Positions 52,301 to 59,928 of a stretch of DNA of 64,000 bases are shown piece by piece (position 1 is the first letter of the stretch; each line of letters opens with the position of its first letter). Position numbers and translations under genes: made by a program. Source of the stretch: Rostratula benghalensis. Taxonomy: Eukaryota; Chordata; Aves; Charadriiformes; Rostratulidae. The stretch is from assembly GCA_013399305.1 (NCBI GenBank), contig VXAI01000015.1, forward strand, positions 734,079-798,078, read 5' to 3'. The notes under the pieces are model-generated. The model saw nothing but the letters and a program-made list of their open reading frames with translations, was not told the origin of the DNA and did not search any database.

Positions 52301-55300
52301 CCAGATCAGGCTGAGGTTGCTGGCACAGTGTAACTAACCCTGGGAAGTGTGAGGTTCCCTCTGCTTGACTTAAAGCTATAAACTCTTTGCAGTCATTTGG
52401 TAGCTCTTTTCAGTTGTGAGAAAACAGCTCATTTAATGTTGAGAAATGTAAACAGGAAAACTCTCAGCTCTTTGGGCAAAGAGAAGGATAAACAAAAAGA
52501 CTCGAGGCAAGAAAAAGGATGAATGCAAGGCCAGCAGCTTCTTTACCCTGCATCCTCTCCTCCCTCTTTCAGATAACAAAGACGTGTCGGTGATGATGAG
52601 CGAGATGGATGTCAATGCCATTGCGGGCACCCTGAAACTCTACTTCCGGGAGCTGCCTGAACCCCTCTTTACAGATGAGCTGTACCCCAACTTTGCTGAG
52701 GGCATTGGTAGGTAGTAGCAGAAATAACCCTTGGTAACAGGGTCTGCGTCAAAGACACTGTTCTGTAGGAGGCTGTTCCTCAAGCAATACAAACCTGTAT
52801 TTTTAGTGTTGGACAGAAGCCTGGAACAAGCTGTGAGGAAAGTGAAATGGAGCTGAGACATGAGTGTTGGAATGACATATTCACACACACACAGAATCAC
52901 AGACTATCAGGGATTGGAAGGGACCTTGAAAGACCATCTAGTCCGATCCCCCTGCCAGAGCAGGAACACCTAGATCAGGCCACACAGGAACCCGTCCAAA
53001 ATTCCTCTGATGAGCTTGAATGTGAGCAGTTGCCACGTCTTTTTGGAAGGGGAAAATGTCCATGTTCTGAAGGATAGGTTAAGAACAGAACGACAGTCCA
53101 CTCGTTGGGGCTGTGCTTGCTGTTTGTCCCCTTCAGTCTTCCAGGGAAGTCTCTGGGGAGCGGGAGGATACACCTTGTCTTGTCTCCATGCTGGGAAAAA
53201 AAATTCTAATGGTTGAAAGTCTGAAAGGACTTGAACTGCTTGAGAGTAAAGGAATCTTGACATAGCTACGAAATAAAGGCAGATCCTCTGGGGTATTGAT
53301 GTGCGACTCAGACCTTCCAGCCCACGATATAATTACAGTCTATTTGGGACAATCCATATCTGGTGGTGCGGGAACTGAGGCAGGCAGTCAAATTTCTGTC
53401 ACTGCCTGTGGTGATATTTTGTTTTCTGTCTTGTAGCACTTTCAGACCCTGTTGCAAAGGAAAGCTGTATGCTGAATCTATTGTTATCACTCCCAGAACC
53501 CAACCTTGTGACATTCCTTTTCCTTTTGGACCATTTAAAAAGGTAATATGGGGATTCCCTAGGCGTGTTTTTCATGTGTAAAGCATCATTGTTTTGAAAA
53601 GACGAGCCTTTTCCTTGAATTTGTGCTGAATCACACAAACGAAGAAGCATTTGCTGATCTGTTGTGAATGCTCATTGGGTAACTCTTGTCTCATACTCAT
53701 TTAGCGAGGCACTAAATCCTGAATTCCATTCTCACTCCTACTGAAAGGATTAGAACTGAAGGAAAAGGGGTAACAAAAGTTATGGAGCTTATCTAGTGCA
53801 AACACAAATTTCTGCTGCAGTATCACTGCAAAACTGCTCCTGCATCTGGGTACAAAGATCAAGAAAAGCTTTAGTATAAATTGTCAAGCTTTGGCCATGT
53901 TTAAGGACTTGTGAGCCCTGTCTCAAAAGGCGTCTGCAATCTAAAATAAATTTTAAAATCACAGCTTTGCACTTCTGCTAACTGGAGGTGTCAGTTCCGT
54001 GCCTAGTCTAGTCTTTCAGATCTCGTCTAAGTCTTTGTAAACATGGTTGTAACTATGAAAAGGTATTTCCGTGTGTTTTATATTAATGCAATAAGCTTAA
54101 TACTTGCACAGTGTGTTAATTTACATGTGTATTTTGTACACACCAGAGACTGTCACTGGAGAGATGAAAAATAATCTCGTAATTGAGATTCTGAATTCAA
54201 ATCCAAGAAATCTGGGGTTTACTTGTGTTTCTGCTGTACTTTCTGCCCTTGGGTAATTTTTTTAACCCATGTGTCTTAGTTTGTTTATGAAACCGGGATG
54301 AAAACTTTCCTTTATTGCTGCCTGGAGAGTCAGCAGCAGTCCCTTTCCTGGGTTTGAGCCGTGTCTGTAGAGAGCCTGGAGATGGCAGTTGTGTCAGATC
54401 AAGGTATTGCCTATCTATAAAGTGCACTGAGGCACGTATGGAGAGAGTGTTTCACTGAATGTATCTAAAACTTTTTATAAAAGGAGTAAATGTGGTTTCT
54501 TACTTCTGGACACTTCCAAACTCAGATGTTTATGAAGACCTGCCTTGCTTTTGTTTCTTCTCCCAGGGTTGCCGAGCGGGAAAGCGTTAACAAGATGTCC
54601 CTGCATAATCTTGCAACTGTCTTTGGACCAACGTTGCTCAGGCCTTCAGAGAAGGACAGTAAAATCCCTGCGAACCCAACCCAGCCGATCACAATGACAG
54701 ACAGCTGGTCCCTAGAAGTCATGTCCCAGGTAAATCCCAAGGGTGCTGTTGAATCTTGTAAAGGCTGTACATGGGAAACTGCAGTCCTCCAGCAGGCCTG
54801 GCTCAGCCATCCTCCTGTGCTTTCATGGCAGGGTTTTTTGAGAAACATAAATAACTTTCACCCTCACACAGACGCTTTAGACTGTTTTGTAAAACTGAGG
54901 TTCTAAAGCAGTTCTGTTTGCATCTGTACTAATACAGCTTGTCATGAAAAACTGTCAGTGTGCATCCAATCCTCTGTGTGTTGTGTTTGTGTGTAGTAAG
55001 GTTTTTGAGGGCTGTCTCACAGCGCTGTATTGCTGGCCTGGGGCAAAAGGACCATCCGTGGTTTTCCATGATGCTCCTCAACACTTAAAACCACCTTCAC
55101 TGATGCACAACAAAATTCTTTGCTAAATTCAGATTTCTGTGGCTGCTGCCATCTTTTGAAGGCAATGCAGAGAATTTGAGCATGGAGGCTGTGTCAGATG
55201 GTCAGGGTGGTTTGTACTCACTTGGTTGGGAAATGGCAGATTACAGATCAGACTTTGTTCAGTGCAGGGGATCACCAGCACCATTAGTATACCCTGGAAG

Positions 55301-55460
55301 CTGAAAAGAGTGTCTCTGAAGCACTGCAGGTTAACAAGCTTTACTATCACCTCTTTCTTTCTCTTTCCAGGTTCAAGTTCTTCTGTACTTCCTGCAGCTA
55401 GAGACTATCCCTACCCCGGACAGCAAGAGGCAAAGCATTCTCTTTTCCACAGAGGTGTAG
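7167..55460 (+). CDS. BCR: BCR gene, coding exons 2 to 23 (5' end outside the window)
   Basis: BCR is a cytoplasmic multidomain regulator of Rho-family GTPases, combining RhoGEF (DH-PH) and RhoGAP activities for Rac, Cdc42 and Rho, with a C2 domain between them. Twenty-two exons were joined by continuous reading frame and GT-AG borders, giving 846 residues with no stop or frameshift. Taking the split Asp of exon 2 as residue 1, the approximate domains are: Ser-rich linker 1-62, DH 70-266, PH 283-441, C2 468-595, RhoGAP 629-823, and PDZ ligand STEV at the end. The length agrees within one residue with human BCR minus its first exon (1271 minus about 426). The start codon, coiled coil and kinase-like region are upstream and not seen. 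The paralogue ABR shares DH-PH-C2-GAP, but the exon 2 motif [12 protein letters not shown] and the end ILFSTEV fit BCR better. Confidence 0.97.
7560..7577. repeat. poly(T) run, T18
   Basis: An uninterrupted run of 18 T in intron 2, about 210 bases after the exon 2 donor. It could be a mononucleotide microsatellite or the remnant A-tail of an inserted element on the minus strand; no element body is recognisable beside it. Confidence 0.9.
8217..8345 (-). mobile_element. probable ancient CR1/L3-like LINE fragment
   Basis: The stretch gttgtcatctgcaaactt followed by ccccaagtcattcataaaaatgc resembles the complement of the reverse-transcriptase-side region of CR1/L3 elements, where a gtcatctgcaaactt word precedes gtcattgataaaaatgtt. 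The match is to remembered consensus words only and the edges are unclear. If real, it is far older than the other CR1 copies in the window. Confidence 0.4.
10401..10421. repeat. A-rich simple repeat (AAAAAT)n
   Basis: Several tandem A-rich units of the aaaaat type, preceded by a T/A-rich stretch. It is intronic low-complexity DNA. Confidence 0.75.
17341..17426 (+). promoter_or_regulatory. BCR: long polypyrimidine tract and 3' splice site of exon 3
   Basis: About 85 bases made almost wholly of C and T, including a T14-type run, end in ttttttgtag directly before exon 3. Normal vertebrate tracts are 15-40 bases, so this one is long. It marks a strong acceptor and is a likely binding region for U2AF and polypyrimidine-tract-binding proteins. 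Confidence 0.7.
17427..17531 (+). CDS. BCR: BCR exon 3: start of the DH (RhoGEF) domain
   Basis: 105 bases, 35 codons, phase 0 at both ends. The protein reads [16 protein letters not shown] then [19 protein letters not shown]. The [19 protein letters not shown] segment is the first conserved helix (CR1 of Dbl-homology domains), which contacts the bound GTPase. Donor ctg/gtaagt. The next intron (17532-18033, 502 bases) shows nothing notable. Confidence 0.97.
18034..18219 (+). CDS. BCR: BCR exon 4: DH domain
   Basis: 186 bases, 62 codons, phase 0 at both ends. It begins [20 protein letters not shown], continues through [19 protein letters not shown] and ends VGDLFQKL. The [10 protein letters not shown] sequence is the typical middle helix of a Dbl-homology domain. 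Acceptor ctcgtttcag, donor ctg/gtgagt. Confidence 0.97.
18220..21888 (+). other. BCR: BCR intron 4 (3669 bases)
   Basis: Non-coding, with the acceptor ttgcttcctgcag. No repeat family, RNA gene or extra exon was recognised; a short A11-type run lies near 20049. Confidence 0.85.
21889..21996 (+). CDS. BCR: BCR exon 5: DH domain
   Basis: 108 bases, 36 codons, phase 0 at both ends, reading [20 protein letters not shown] and then [16 protein letters not shown]. It carries the YRAFVDNY helix of the Dbl-homology fold. Donor gag/gtaatg is weaker than the neighbouring donors. The following intron (21997-23692, 1696 bases) shows no recognisable element. Confidence 0.97.
23693..23753 (+). CDS. BCR: BCR exon 6: DH domain
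   Basis: 61 bases, ending after the first base of a codon. Reads [20 protein letters not shown]. It is a short, polar, lysine-rich segment that varies more between species than its neighbours and probably forms a surface loop of the DH domain. The following intron is 23754-24673 (920 bases), with nothing recognised in it. Confidence 0.95.
24674..24726 (+). CDS. BCR: BCR exon 7: DH domain core helix
   Basis: 53 bases, the smallest exon. It completes a Thr codon and reads [17 protein letters not shown]. The [11 protein letters not shown] motif corresponds to the conserved helix (CR3 of Dbl domains) where other GEFs have LL-x-P-x-Q-R-I-x-R-Y. Donor cac/gtaagt. The intron after it is 24727-25073 (347 bases), with nothing notable. 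Confidence 0.96.
25074..25214 (+). CDS. BCR: BCR exon 8: end of the DH domain and linker to PH
   Basis: 141 bases, 47 codons, phase 0 at both ends: [20 protein letters not shown], then [20 protein letters not shown] and MTVKKGE. The D-L-L-K-H-T-P-x-x-H-P-D segment is the usual last conserved part of a Dbl-homology domain, followed by the helix that leads into the PH domain. Donor gag/gtgagt. Confidence 0.97.
25626..25657. repeat. poly(T) run followed by (GT)n
   Basis: Twenty-four T followed by gtgtgtgt, a compound microsatellite in intron 8 and likely length-variable. Confidence 0.9.
29470..29488. repeat. (AC)n microsatellite
   Basis: An AC dinucleotide run interrupted by a single CG step, in intron 8. 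Confidence 0.85.
29958..30560 (-). mobile_element. CR1 LINE copy, minus strand, 5'-truncated with an internal deletion
   Basis: From 29958 the sequence cacagaatctcagggattgg, then gaccttgaaagctcatccag, is the complement of a CR1 3' end. Typical CR1 words follow (ctccaccacctctctgggcagcc, cctcagtctcctcttctccagg). Reading the minus strand from about 30555, a frame gives a reverse-transcriptase fragment with [18 protein letters not shown], the motif A block (F-x-x-A-F-D) of non-LTR retrotransposon polymerases. It is followed almost at once by [18 protein letters not shown], which in full elements lies near the end of ORF2, so the region between has been lost. The copy is not capable of autonomous movement. 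Confidence 0.9.
32940..32955. repeat. (TTTA)n short repeat
   Basis: About four tandem ttta units in intron 8. Confidence 0.7.
34961..35082 (+). CDS. BCR: BCR exon 9: start of the PH domain
   Basis: 122 bases, ending after two bases of a Gly codon. Reads [20 protein letters not shown] and then [20 protein letters not shown]. The [14 protein letters not shown] sequence is the second to third beta-strand core of a pleckstrin-homology domain, which binds membranes or the adjoining DH-bound GTPase. Acceptor ttttcaccag, donor gg/gtaagg. The following intron (35083-35990, 908 bases) has no recognised element. Confidence 0.96.
35991..36159 (+). CDS. BCR: BCR exon 10: PH domain
   Basis: 169 bases; one base finishes the split Gly codon. 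Reads [20 protein letters not shown], then [20 protein letters not shown] and [16 protein letters not shown]. The W-Y-I-P-L-T-D-L stretch is a PH strand. The acidic loop and helix that follow form a PH-domain insertion shared by BCR and ABR. Acceptor ctgtctttcag, donor aag/gtaaag. Intron 10 (36160-37494, 1335 bases) shows nothing recognised. Confidence 0.96.
37495..37614 (+). CDS. BCR: BCR exon 11: PH domain
   Basis: 120 bases, 40 codons, phase 0 at both ends: [20 protein letters not shown], then [20 protein letters not shown]. The basic, helix-prone first half ([10 protein letters not shown]) is followed by the PH strands S-P-N-M-A-F-R-V. Donor aag/gtgagt. Intron 11 is 37615-38567 (953 bases), with nothing recognised. 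Confidence 0.96.
38568..38643 (+). CDS. BCR: BCR exon 12: end of the PH domain
   Basis: 76 bases, ending after the first base of a Cys codon. Reads [20 protein letters not shown] and then EQQKK. It holds the C-terminal PH helix with its near-invariant Trp (A-E-W). In the human gene this exon begins the major breakpoint cluster region. Intron 12 is 38644-39043 (400 bases), with nothing recognised. Confidence 0.96.
39044..39148 (+). CDS. BCR: BCR exon 13: linker between PH and C2
   Basis: 105 bases with a split codon at each end. Reads [20 protein letters not shown] and then [14 protein letters not shown]. It is the counterpart of human exon 13 (b2), the last BCR exon in e13a2 BCR-ABL transcripts. 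The intron after it (39149-39958, 810 bases) corresponds to one of the two main human breakpoint introns; it shows a short A-rich stretch near 39301 and no recognised repeat. Confidence 0.96.
39959..40033 (+). CDS. BCR: BCR exon 14: first strands of the C2 domain
   Basis: 75 bases, exactly the length of human exon 14 (b3), whose presence or absence distinguishes e14a2 from e13a2 fusion transcripts. Reads [20 protein letters not shown] and then FKQSS. The [12 protein letters not shown] segment is the opening beta-strand of a C2 domain. Both ends split a codon after its first base, so skipping keeps frame. Intron 14 is 40034-41194 (1161 bases), with nothing recognised. Confidence 0.96.
41195..41292 (+). 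CDS. BCR: BCR exon 15: C2 domain
   Basis: 98 bases: two finish an Asn codon and 32 codons follow. Reads [20 protein letters not shown] and then [12 protein letters not shown]. The pattern Y-C-T-L-E-V-D followed by T-x-P-x-W-N-E is the classic C2 signature. Donor gag/gtgggt is less usual. Intron 15 is 41293-41846 (554 bases), with nothing recognised. Confidence 0.96.
41847..41978 (+). CDS. BCR: BCR exon 16: C2 domain, in-frame 44-codon exon
   Basis: 132 bases, phase 0 at both ends. Reads [20 protein letters not shown], then [20 protein letters not shown] and GQIQ. It supplies the [16 protein letters not shown] strands of C2. Because it is a whole number of codons, skipping would shorten C2 without a frameshift; from memory a human BCR isoform lacks a 44-residue block in this area. 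Acceptor gccccgcag, donor cag/gtaaga. Confidence 0.96.
42335..42379. repeat. ATTAAT-type low-complexity repeat
   Basis: The word attaat recurs about four to five times in 45 bases with small changes (gaatattaatgaac, attaataaatatt, attagtattaatg). It looks like an AT-rich imperfect tandem repeat. Confidence 0.65.
44091..44110. repeat. (TTG)n trinucleotide repeat
   Basis: About six tandem TTG units in intron 16. Confidence 0.85.
49554..49613 (+). CDS. BCR: BCR exon 17: C2 domain
   Basis: 60 bases, 20 codons, phase 0 at both ends, reading [20 protein letters not shown]. It differs from the human sequence as I know it by conservative changes only (Lys for Arg, Ser for Ala). Donor gga/gtgagt. 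The next intron (49614-49741) is only 128 bases, the shortest in the window. Confidence 0.95.
49742..49851 (+). CDS. BCR: BCR exon 18: end of C2 and linker to RhoGAP
   Basis: 110 bases, ending after two bases of a Lys codon. Reads [20 protein letters not shown] and then [25 protein letters not shown] is the last C2 strand. The basic S-L-K-R-M-P-S-R-K linker leads into the GAP domain, whose conserved V-F-G-V start is already here. Acceptor tttttgttcag, donor aa/gtgagc. Intron 18 is 49852-50680 (829 bases), with nothing recognised. Confidence 0.96.
50681..50820 (+). CDS. BCR: BCR exon 19: RhoGAP domain with the catalytic arginine
   Basis: 140 bases; one base finishes the Lys codon. Reads [20 protein letters not shown], then [20 protein letters not shown] and KAAFDV. 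The G-I-Y-R-V-S-G motif contains the arginine finger that RhoGAP domains insert into the GTPase active site; its codon CGT is at 50766-50768 (Arg 665 of the window product, matching Arg 1090 of human BCR by position). The catalytic residue is intact. Intron 19 follows (50821-52572, 1752 bases) and carries a CR1 copy. Confidence 0.97.
52030..52283 (-). mobile_element. CR1 LINE 3' fragment, minus strand
   Basis: Begins cacagaatcacagggattgg and runs through the usual CR1 3' words (ccagtccaatccccctgcca, ctccaccacctctctgggcagc, ttccagcttgcacccattg) before ending abruptly at cctatcatag. Only the last 250 bases of the element are present, typical of 5'-truncated CR1 insertions. It lies in intron 19, antisense to BCR, about 290 bases before exon 20. 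Confidence 0.93.
52573..52707 (+). CDS. BCR: BCR exon 20: RhoGAP domain
   Basis: 135 bases with split codons at both ends. Reads [20 protein letters not shown], then [20 protein letters not shown] and AEGI. The signature [12 protein letters not shown] is the conserved helix and loop that packs against the GTPase in all RhoGAPs. Acceptor ccctctttcag, donor g/gtaggt. Intron 20 (52708-53436, 729 bases) carries a short CR1 fragment. Confidence 0.97.
52886..52999 (-). mobile_element. short CR1 LINE 3' fragment, minus strand
   Basis: Begins with cacacacacacagaatcacag and continues through ggattggaagggaccttgaa and the word ccccctgccagagcaggaac, stopping after about 110 bases. It is a second CR1 3' end in the same orientation, 600 bases after the intron 19 copy but on the other side of exon 20. 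The leading CA repeat is the microsatellite-like tail common at CR1 3' ends. Confidence 0.9.
53437..53542 (+). CDS. BCR: BCR exon 21: RhoGAP domain
   Basis: 106 bases: two finish an Ala codon and the exon ends after two bases of an Arg codon. Reads [20 protein letters not shown] and then [14 protein letters not shown]. The [20 protein letters not shown] segment is a standard RhoGAP helix. Donor ag/gtaata is weak. Intron 21 is 53543-54566 (1024 bases), with nothing recognised. Confidence 0.96.
54567..54729 (+). CDS. BCR: BCR exon 22: RhoGAP domain
   Basis: 163 bases; one base finishes the Arg codon. Reads [20 protein letters not shown], then [20 protein letters not shown] and [14 protein letters not shown]. 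It carries [18 protein letters not shown], whose Asn contacts GTPase and nucleotide in RhoGAP structures. Acceptor tcttctcccag, donor cag/gtaaat. Intron 22 is 54730-55370 (641 bases), with nothing recognised. Confidence 0.97.
55371..55460 (+). CDS. BCR: BCR exon 23: end of RhoGAP, PDZ ligand and stop codon
   Basis: Coding part of 90 bases: 29 codons and TAG at 55458-55460. Reads [20 protein letters not shown] and then QSILFSTEV. The last four residues S-T-E-V form a class I PDZ-binding motif; the same end in human BCR binds the PDZ domain of afadin (AF-6). ABR ends differently at this position, supporting the BCR assignment. Acceptor ctctttccag. Confidence 0.97.
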   Translation, partial: VQVLLYFLQLETIPTPDSKRQSILFSTEV

Positions 55461-56296
55461 GTGCCTCTGGTACCAACAGGATGCAAAGAACTGCTCTTGG
55501 CCTAAATCTGCCACACCTGAGAAAGAGAACTGGTGTTTTTTCAGACATTGCCAGCCTGTTCCTGTCCTGGGGAACTACAGCCCTCAGCACTTCTGCTGTT
55601 TGTTAACCAGGGACAGGCTGAAGGGAAAGGAGACGAATCTCTCCTTTTGATTGGTAGGAGCAGAACTGAGCTGGAGATGGAGCTGTGTGGAATCTCCACT
55701 AGAAGGAGCAATAGACACTTGGACAAATGCACCACAGAGTGTGGCATTTATTCTTGGTGGGAATGTGACAGAAGGTATTCCTCATTTTATGGATTTAATT
55801 TATCATAAAGAAACTACAAGATTTCTACTGGACCACTTGATAGGATACCCCTTTTTGGGTGAGGGGAAGTTAAAGGATATATCACAACTGTGTCTTTAAT
55901 AACTGCTGTTTTTAAAATACTGTTCTAGGCCACAAAAGTAGTATTGCTTCGCAAGAGGAGAGAAGAAGGGAAGGGTCTGGGATCTGAGATCCCCTCCTCA
56001 GAAATTCAAGTCTTGATTTGAATGGGGTTCTGAAGAAATGAAACAGTTTTGCATACAACTAAAACTGTTGGTTTGTTTGGGGGTTGTTTTGTTTAAGTTT
56101 TTTTTTAATCTCACCCTTGCAAATGTTTATACAGCTCTGGGGAAGGAGATGCCCTGCTCTTGCCTGTTGCACTTCTGATGGTTTTCCTTGTGTTAAGGGA
56201 GCCGGACCCAGTGATGTTCTGCTATAAATACAGCAAGTTAGAGAGAGGCAGGGAGGAATGGAGTCAGTGACTCTGCTAGTGATTCTGTTGTTAGTT

Positions 56297-56304
56297 TGTA
56301 TATA
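56297..56304 (+). promoter_or_regulatory. candidate Pumilio-binding site in the 3' UTR
   Basis: TGTATATA matches the UGUANAUA consensus of PUM1/PUM2 proteins, which repress or destabilise mRNAs. One eight-base match is expected fairly often by chance in AT-rich sequence. Confidence 0.35.
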
Positions 56305-56882
56305 AAAGCAGGGATGGTGTTACCCAGGCAGGACTGCTAAATTCCTTAGACCCCAACAAACTTAATGAAAATTAATTGGGAAGGTTGTTAATTCCCAACA
56401 CTCCAAAGAGATGTTATCACTGCAAAAATAATTGAAGCATTTGTGGACACATGAAAAAAATAATCAGTGGCTATCAGTTTGGCTGGCTGCTTACTCCAAA
56501 CTTTTATCAGAACATCTTTTTTTTTTTTTTATATACTTGAATTTTTGGAGGCTTTGTATGTTGCTTCTACAAGAGTCTTTTTCTGATCGATACAAATACT
56601 TTGTTAAAATGTGTCAGAATGTGCTTTACAGACAATCTAGCAAGTAGCATGTGTTGAACATTCTCCAGAAATTCCAACCCTCTTTTAGTTAAGAGCAGTG
56701 AAGGAATTTCTGTGGAACTACATAGAGCAGTACAAAGGGTCCAGCCTTTTCTGCCTTTGTGTTTCCCTGGGGTGACTTGGGCATAAAGGGCAGCAGTGTT
56801 TGCCTGGGGATCTGACTGCAGGATCCCATTTTTGGTATCCAGAGCCAAACGTTCTGGCTGTGAAGCTGTTGTGCCAAACATC

Positions 56883-56895
56883 GGGGGGGGGGGGG
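56883..56895. repeat. poly(G) run, G13
   Basis: Thirteen consecutive G in the 3' UTR region, a mononucleotide tract prone to length change and sequencing error. Confidence 0.9.
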
Positions 56896-57177
56896 TGAGG
56901 GTGATTCCACTTCCACAAACTATCCCAGCCCCCCTCAATTCCTGCCCAGTCCTGCAGCATCTGTTTAGTGCATCCGTCCATCATCATCCCGGCGAGAAGT
57001 ACCGCTTGAAGAGGAGGGAAGGAACCGGCCTGGGAAAGGGAGGGAGGGACAGATTCAGAAAGATTGGTGGAGTTGGGTTGTCAACATCATTTGAGGGGAA
57101 ATACAACAAAGAAAGCAACCCCTGTTATGCTGAATTGCACATTTTCTGATGGGTGATCTACAACCTCTCAATTTAAA

Positions 57178-57183
57178 AATAAA
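57178..57183 (+). promoter_or_regulatory. candidate proximal poly(A) signal AATAAA
   Basis: A canonical hexamer within tttaaaaataaaaataac, 1.7 kb after the stop codon. It lies in an A-rich stretch, so it may be fortuitous. Confidence 0.4.
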
Positions 57184-59922
57184 AATAACAAAGGAGTCTT
57201 TCAAACAAATGGATAGAAAAAATTAAGGGGAAATTACTTTGTAGTCACTGTAATTCTGACTGCTGCATAATACTAGAAATTATTGTACTGTGAAGTTGCA
57301 AATTCAAAAAGGAACCAATATAAATTTCAATTTTGTGAGTATATCAATATTTTGCATGCTTTGTAAGGATTCTTATAGGAACTTAATATTGCTTAGTATC
57401 CCTCCCTCCTTAGGTCTGGGAGCAAACCTCATTGTAATGTAATGTACAACTAGAAATTCCTTCTTTCTTGTATGTATTTCCACTACATTCCAACTTCTGA
57501 ACCTGTAAAACAGAAAAAGTGTTTATAGTAGGAGGTGCTTTTTTGGGGGGAGGGAGGGAATGAAGGCAAGGAAACTTGAAGGCTTAAGACTTTTGGGGTT
57601 TTTTTATTATTATTTTATTGTAATCTTTTGCCTTTTTAAAGGCAAAAATTAGTCGCAATCCTGAAAAACACTGACTTAGGAAAAGTCAGGTAGACCAGTA
57701 AACCACACTCTATGGTTTTGTTTTTATGTATTTGTTCTGGTTTTTACGTAGCAGTTGTACAGCAATCCTTTCACTGCACACCCACCCTCCCAAGCCGCGT
57801 GTGGCGCGGGCAGCACCTGCTCTCACTGCTTCACTTAAAAGGAAGGAACCCAACCAAGCTGCGCCCGCTGGGTGACAGCCTCTTCCTTTTGGTGTCTGGA
57901 ACCTGTGGCTGCAGGGTTGAAACTGGAAAGCAATACCATAATGACTGTGCCAATTTACTTTTGCCCAAGTTTTTTTTTTTTATTTTTATTTATACAGGAA
58001 GTTAATTTTAATGTTAAGTTACTGATCTATAGTATGTAACCACGGGAAAATTGCTTTGGCTTTGGTTACTGTTACAGGTTGTTGCTTTTAGTCTTTCATT
58101 ACAGTGCTCAGTTCTAATGTAACATTATCTAACATGCAGGCATGTGGATCAGGGAAAAAAGAAGTTAATTTAACTTAACCCGTTAATTATTTCTGTTAAG
58201 TATGAATATGTTTTTCCCCAAAGCTGGTAATTTTGGGCTGGAAAAGGTAGCACATCTTATTGCTGATGATGAAATCATGGACTGATTTGAAATACGAGAA
58301 TAGATTTCTTGAATTTCCTTTAATTTTGCAATTAAGGCTGGGGGTTTTTTTAATAGTCTTATGTTTTCAGAAATTAAGTATTTCTAAAAGGCTTTTATGT
58401 TCTTTTCCCAGGGATGTTGGCTGGGTTTGTTTTGGTGGGTTTGTTGGGTTTTTTTCGTTATTTTTTTAATAAGCCTTATCATACTTAAACAAAAAGGGAC
58501 TTGCAAAACTTGGCTTTAGAGAAAGCATTCTGATTTCTGCTCTTATATTCCCTTGCAAGCTGGGTCAGAAAACCTAACTCTTCCATTTTCTATGTTAAAA
58601 GGTACAATCTAAACAAAGTAAGAGCAGAAAATTGCCTTTTTACACATTCACTGGGAGTTTACTCCGTTTTAGTATCTTGTGTATTAGAGAGACCTTTCTG
58701 AAAACGCAGGTTTCAGTAAGAGGAATCTGAAATATTAAAACTTTAAGGAAATTCAGGTGATTAGGATAGTCTGTGTTGCCAGTTTAAGAAGAGAAATAAG
58801 CACCATTTTCCTGGCACTTAGAAAAAAACTGTTTAAATTTTTTTTAACACCGATTAGGTTTTTAAGTAAAACTTTAAAAAGTAAAGCAAACTATGGGAAG
58901 AGTTTTGAAGGAGGGACAAGAAACAAGAGTTACTCGATCAGTTTCAGCTTTGTGTTTGTGCGTGCTTTGTATGGGACTGGAGCGTCTGAAACCAAACTGA
59001 AACACATCTGTTAAAATGCTGCTGGTGTTCTTTATTCTTGCACAGTTTTAACAAGTTGAGGTAGTAGCTAAGCTATTTCAGGCTGTATTTTAATGCTGCT
59101 ATTTTTCAGTGTATCAGATAAGGGCAAAATCCAGCAGCGTGGGGACTGTATTTGCTGGTGCCCGCTGCCCGCCCCCGGGTCTGACCTTCAGTCGCTACCG
59201 CAAGGCAATCAGCCTGCACCCCAGGAAGCAAAACTGCAACTTTTTTATTGGCCACAAGGTGGTGGAACCACAGAGTGTGTTTACGGGAGATGCAGTGTTT
59301 TTAGTTTATTCATTTTTATATGTTTTATGGTTGTTTATGTTAGTTTTATATGAATTTATTTAAACAAATGTACTGTTCTTTAAAGCATACATGGATCTCC
59401 AAATTTATTGCCCTTGTAACACTGGAAGACATCCCATTGTGTTCATTTATCTTAACGTGCCATTCTTTCAAGTATGTATGAAATGTAAATTGACCAACAT
59501 GGCTTTTAAAAGTGTTTAAAATCTGATAGCAAAAACCCAACCCTTTGATTCCTTGCTGGTTAATCTTTTTGTTTCAGTGCTTGGTCATCTATCTACTGGG
59601 ATAACATCAAATGTGGCATTCTTATTATGGAAATTTTAGTAAGAAATGTTTCAAGAAAAAAAGTCTACTCTTCATTTTAATTCAAGAAGATGGGGACTTG
59701 TAATAACAGAAGGCCAGGACTATCATACTAGACTTAAGGGATTTGTTTATTTTCCTTGAAGAAGAAAAATCTGAAAGGGCAATTCCTAAGTAGATACAAT
59801 CAAATTAATCACATTTTTGGTGTCGTTAGCAAGTCATTTGTTTATGCCATCATAAATTTGTAGTCCAGGTATGTTTTTCTTTTTAAATTTTGCTCGCAGT
59901 CTCATAGTACTGTTATCAGAAA

Positions 59923-59928
59923 AATAAA
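59923..59928 (+). promoter_or_regulatory. candidate distal poly(A) signal AATAAA
   Basis: A canonical hexamer in agaaaaataaatctg, about 4.5 kb after the stop. A second, variant hexamer ATTAAA is at 60036-60041. Both lie just before the CR1 copy at 60112. Which is used cannot be told from the sequence. Confidence 0.35.

Noticed and set aside
7167..55460. Assignment to the paralogue ABR instead of BCR
   Set aside because: The linker [12 protein letters not shown] in exon 2 and the C-terminus ILFSTEV match BCR; ABR shares the domain order but not these ends as I recall them.
56883..56895. G13 run as part of a G-quadruplex
   Set aside because: A single G run without further spaced G tracts close by gives only weak support; treated as a simple repeat.
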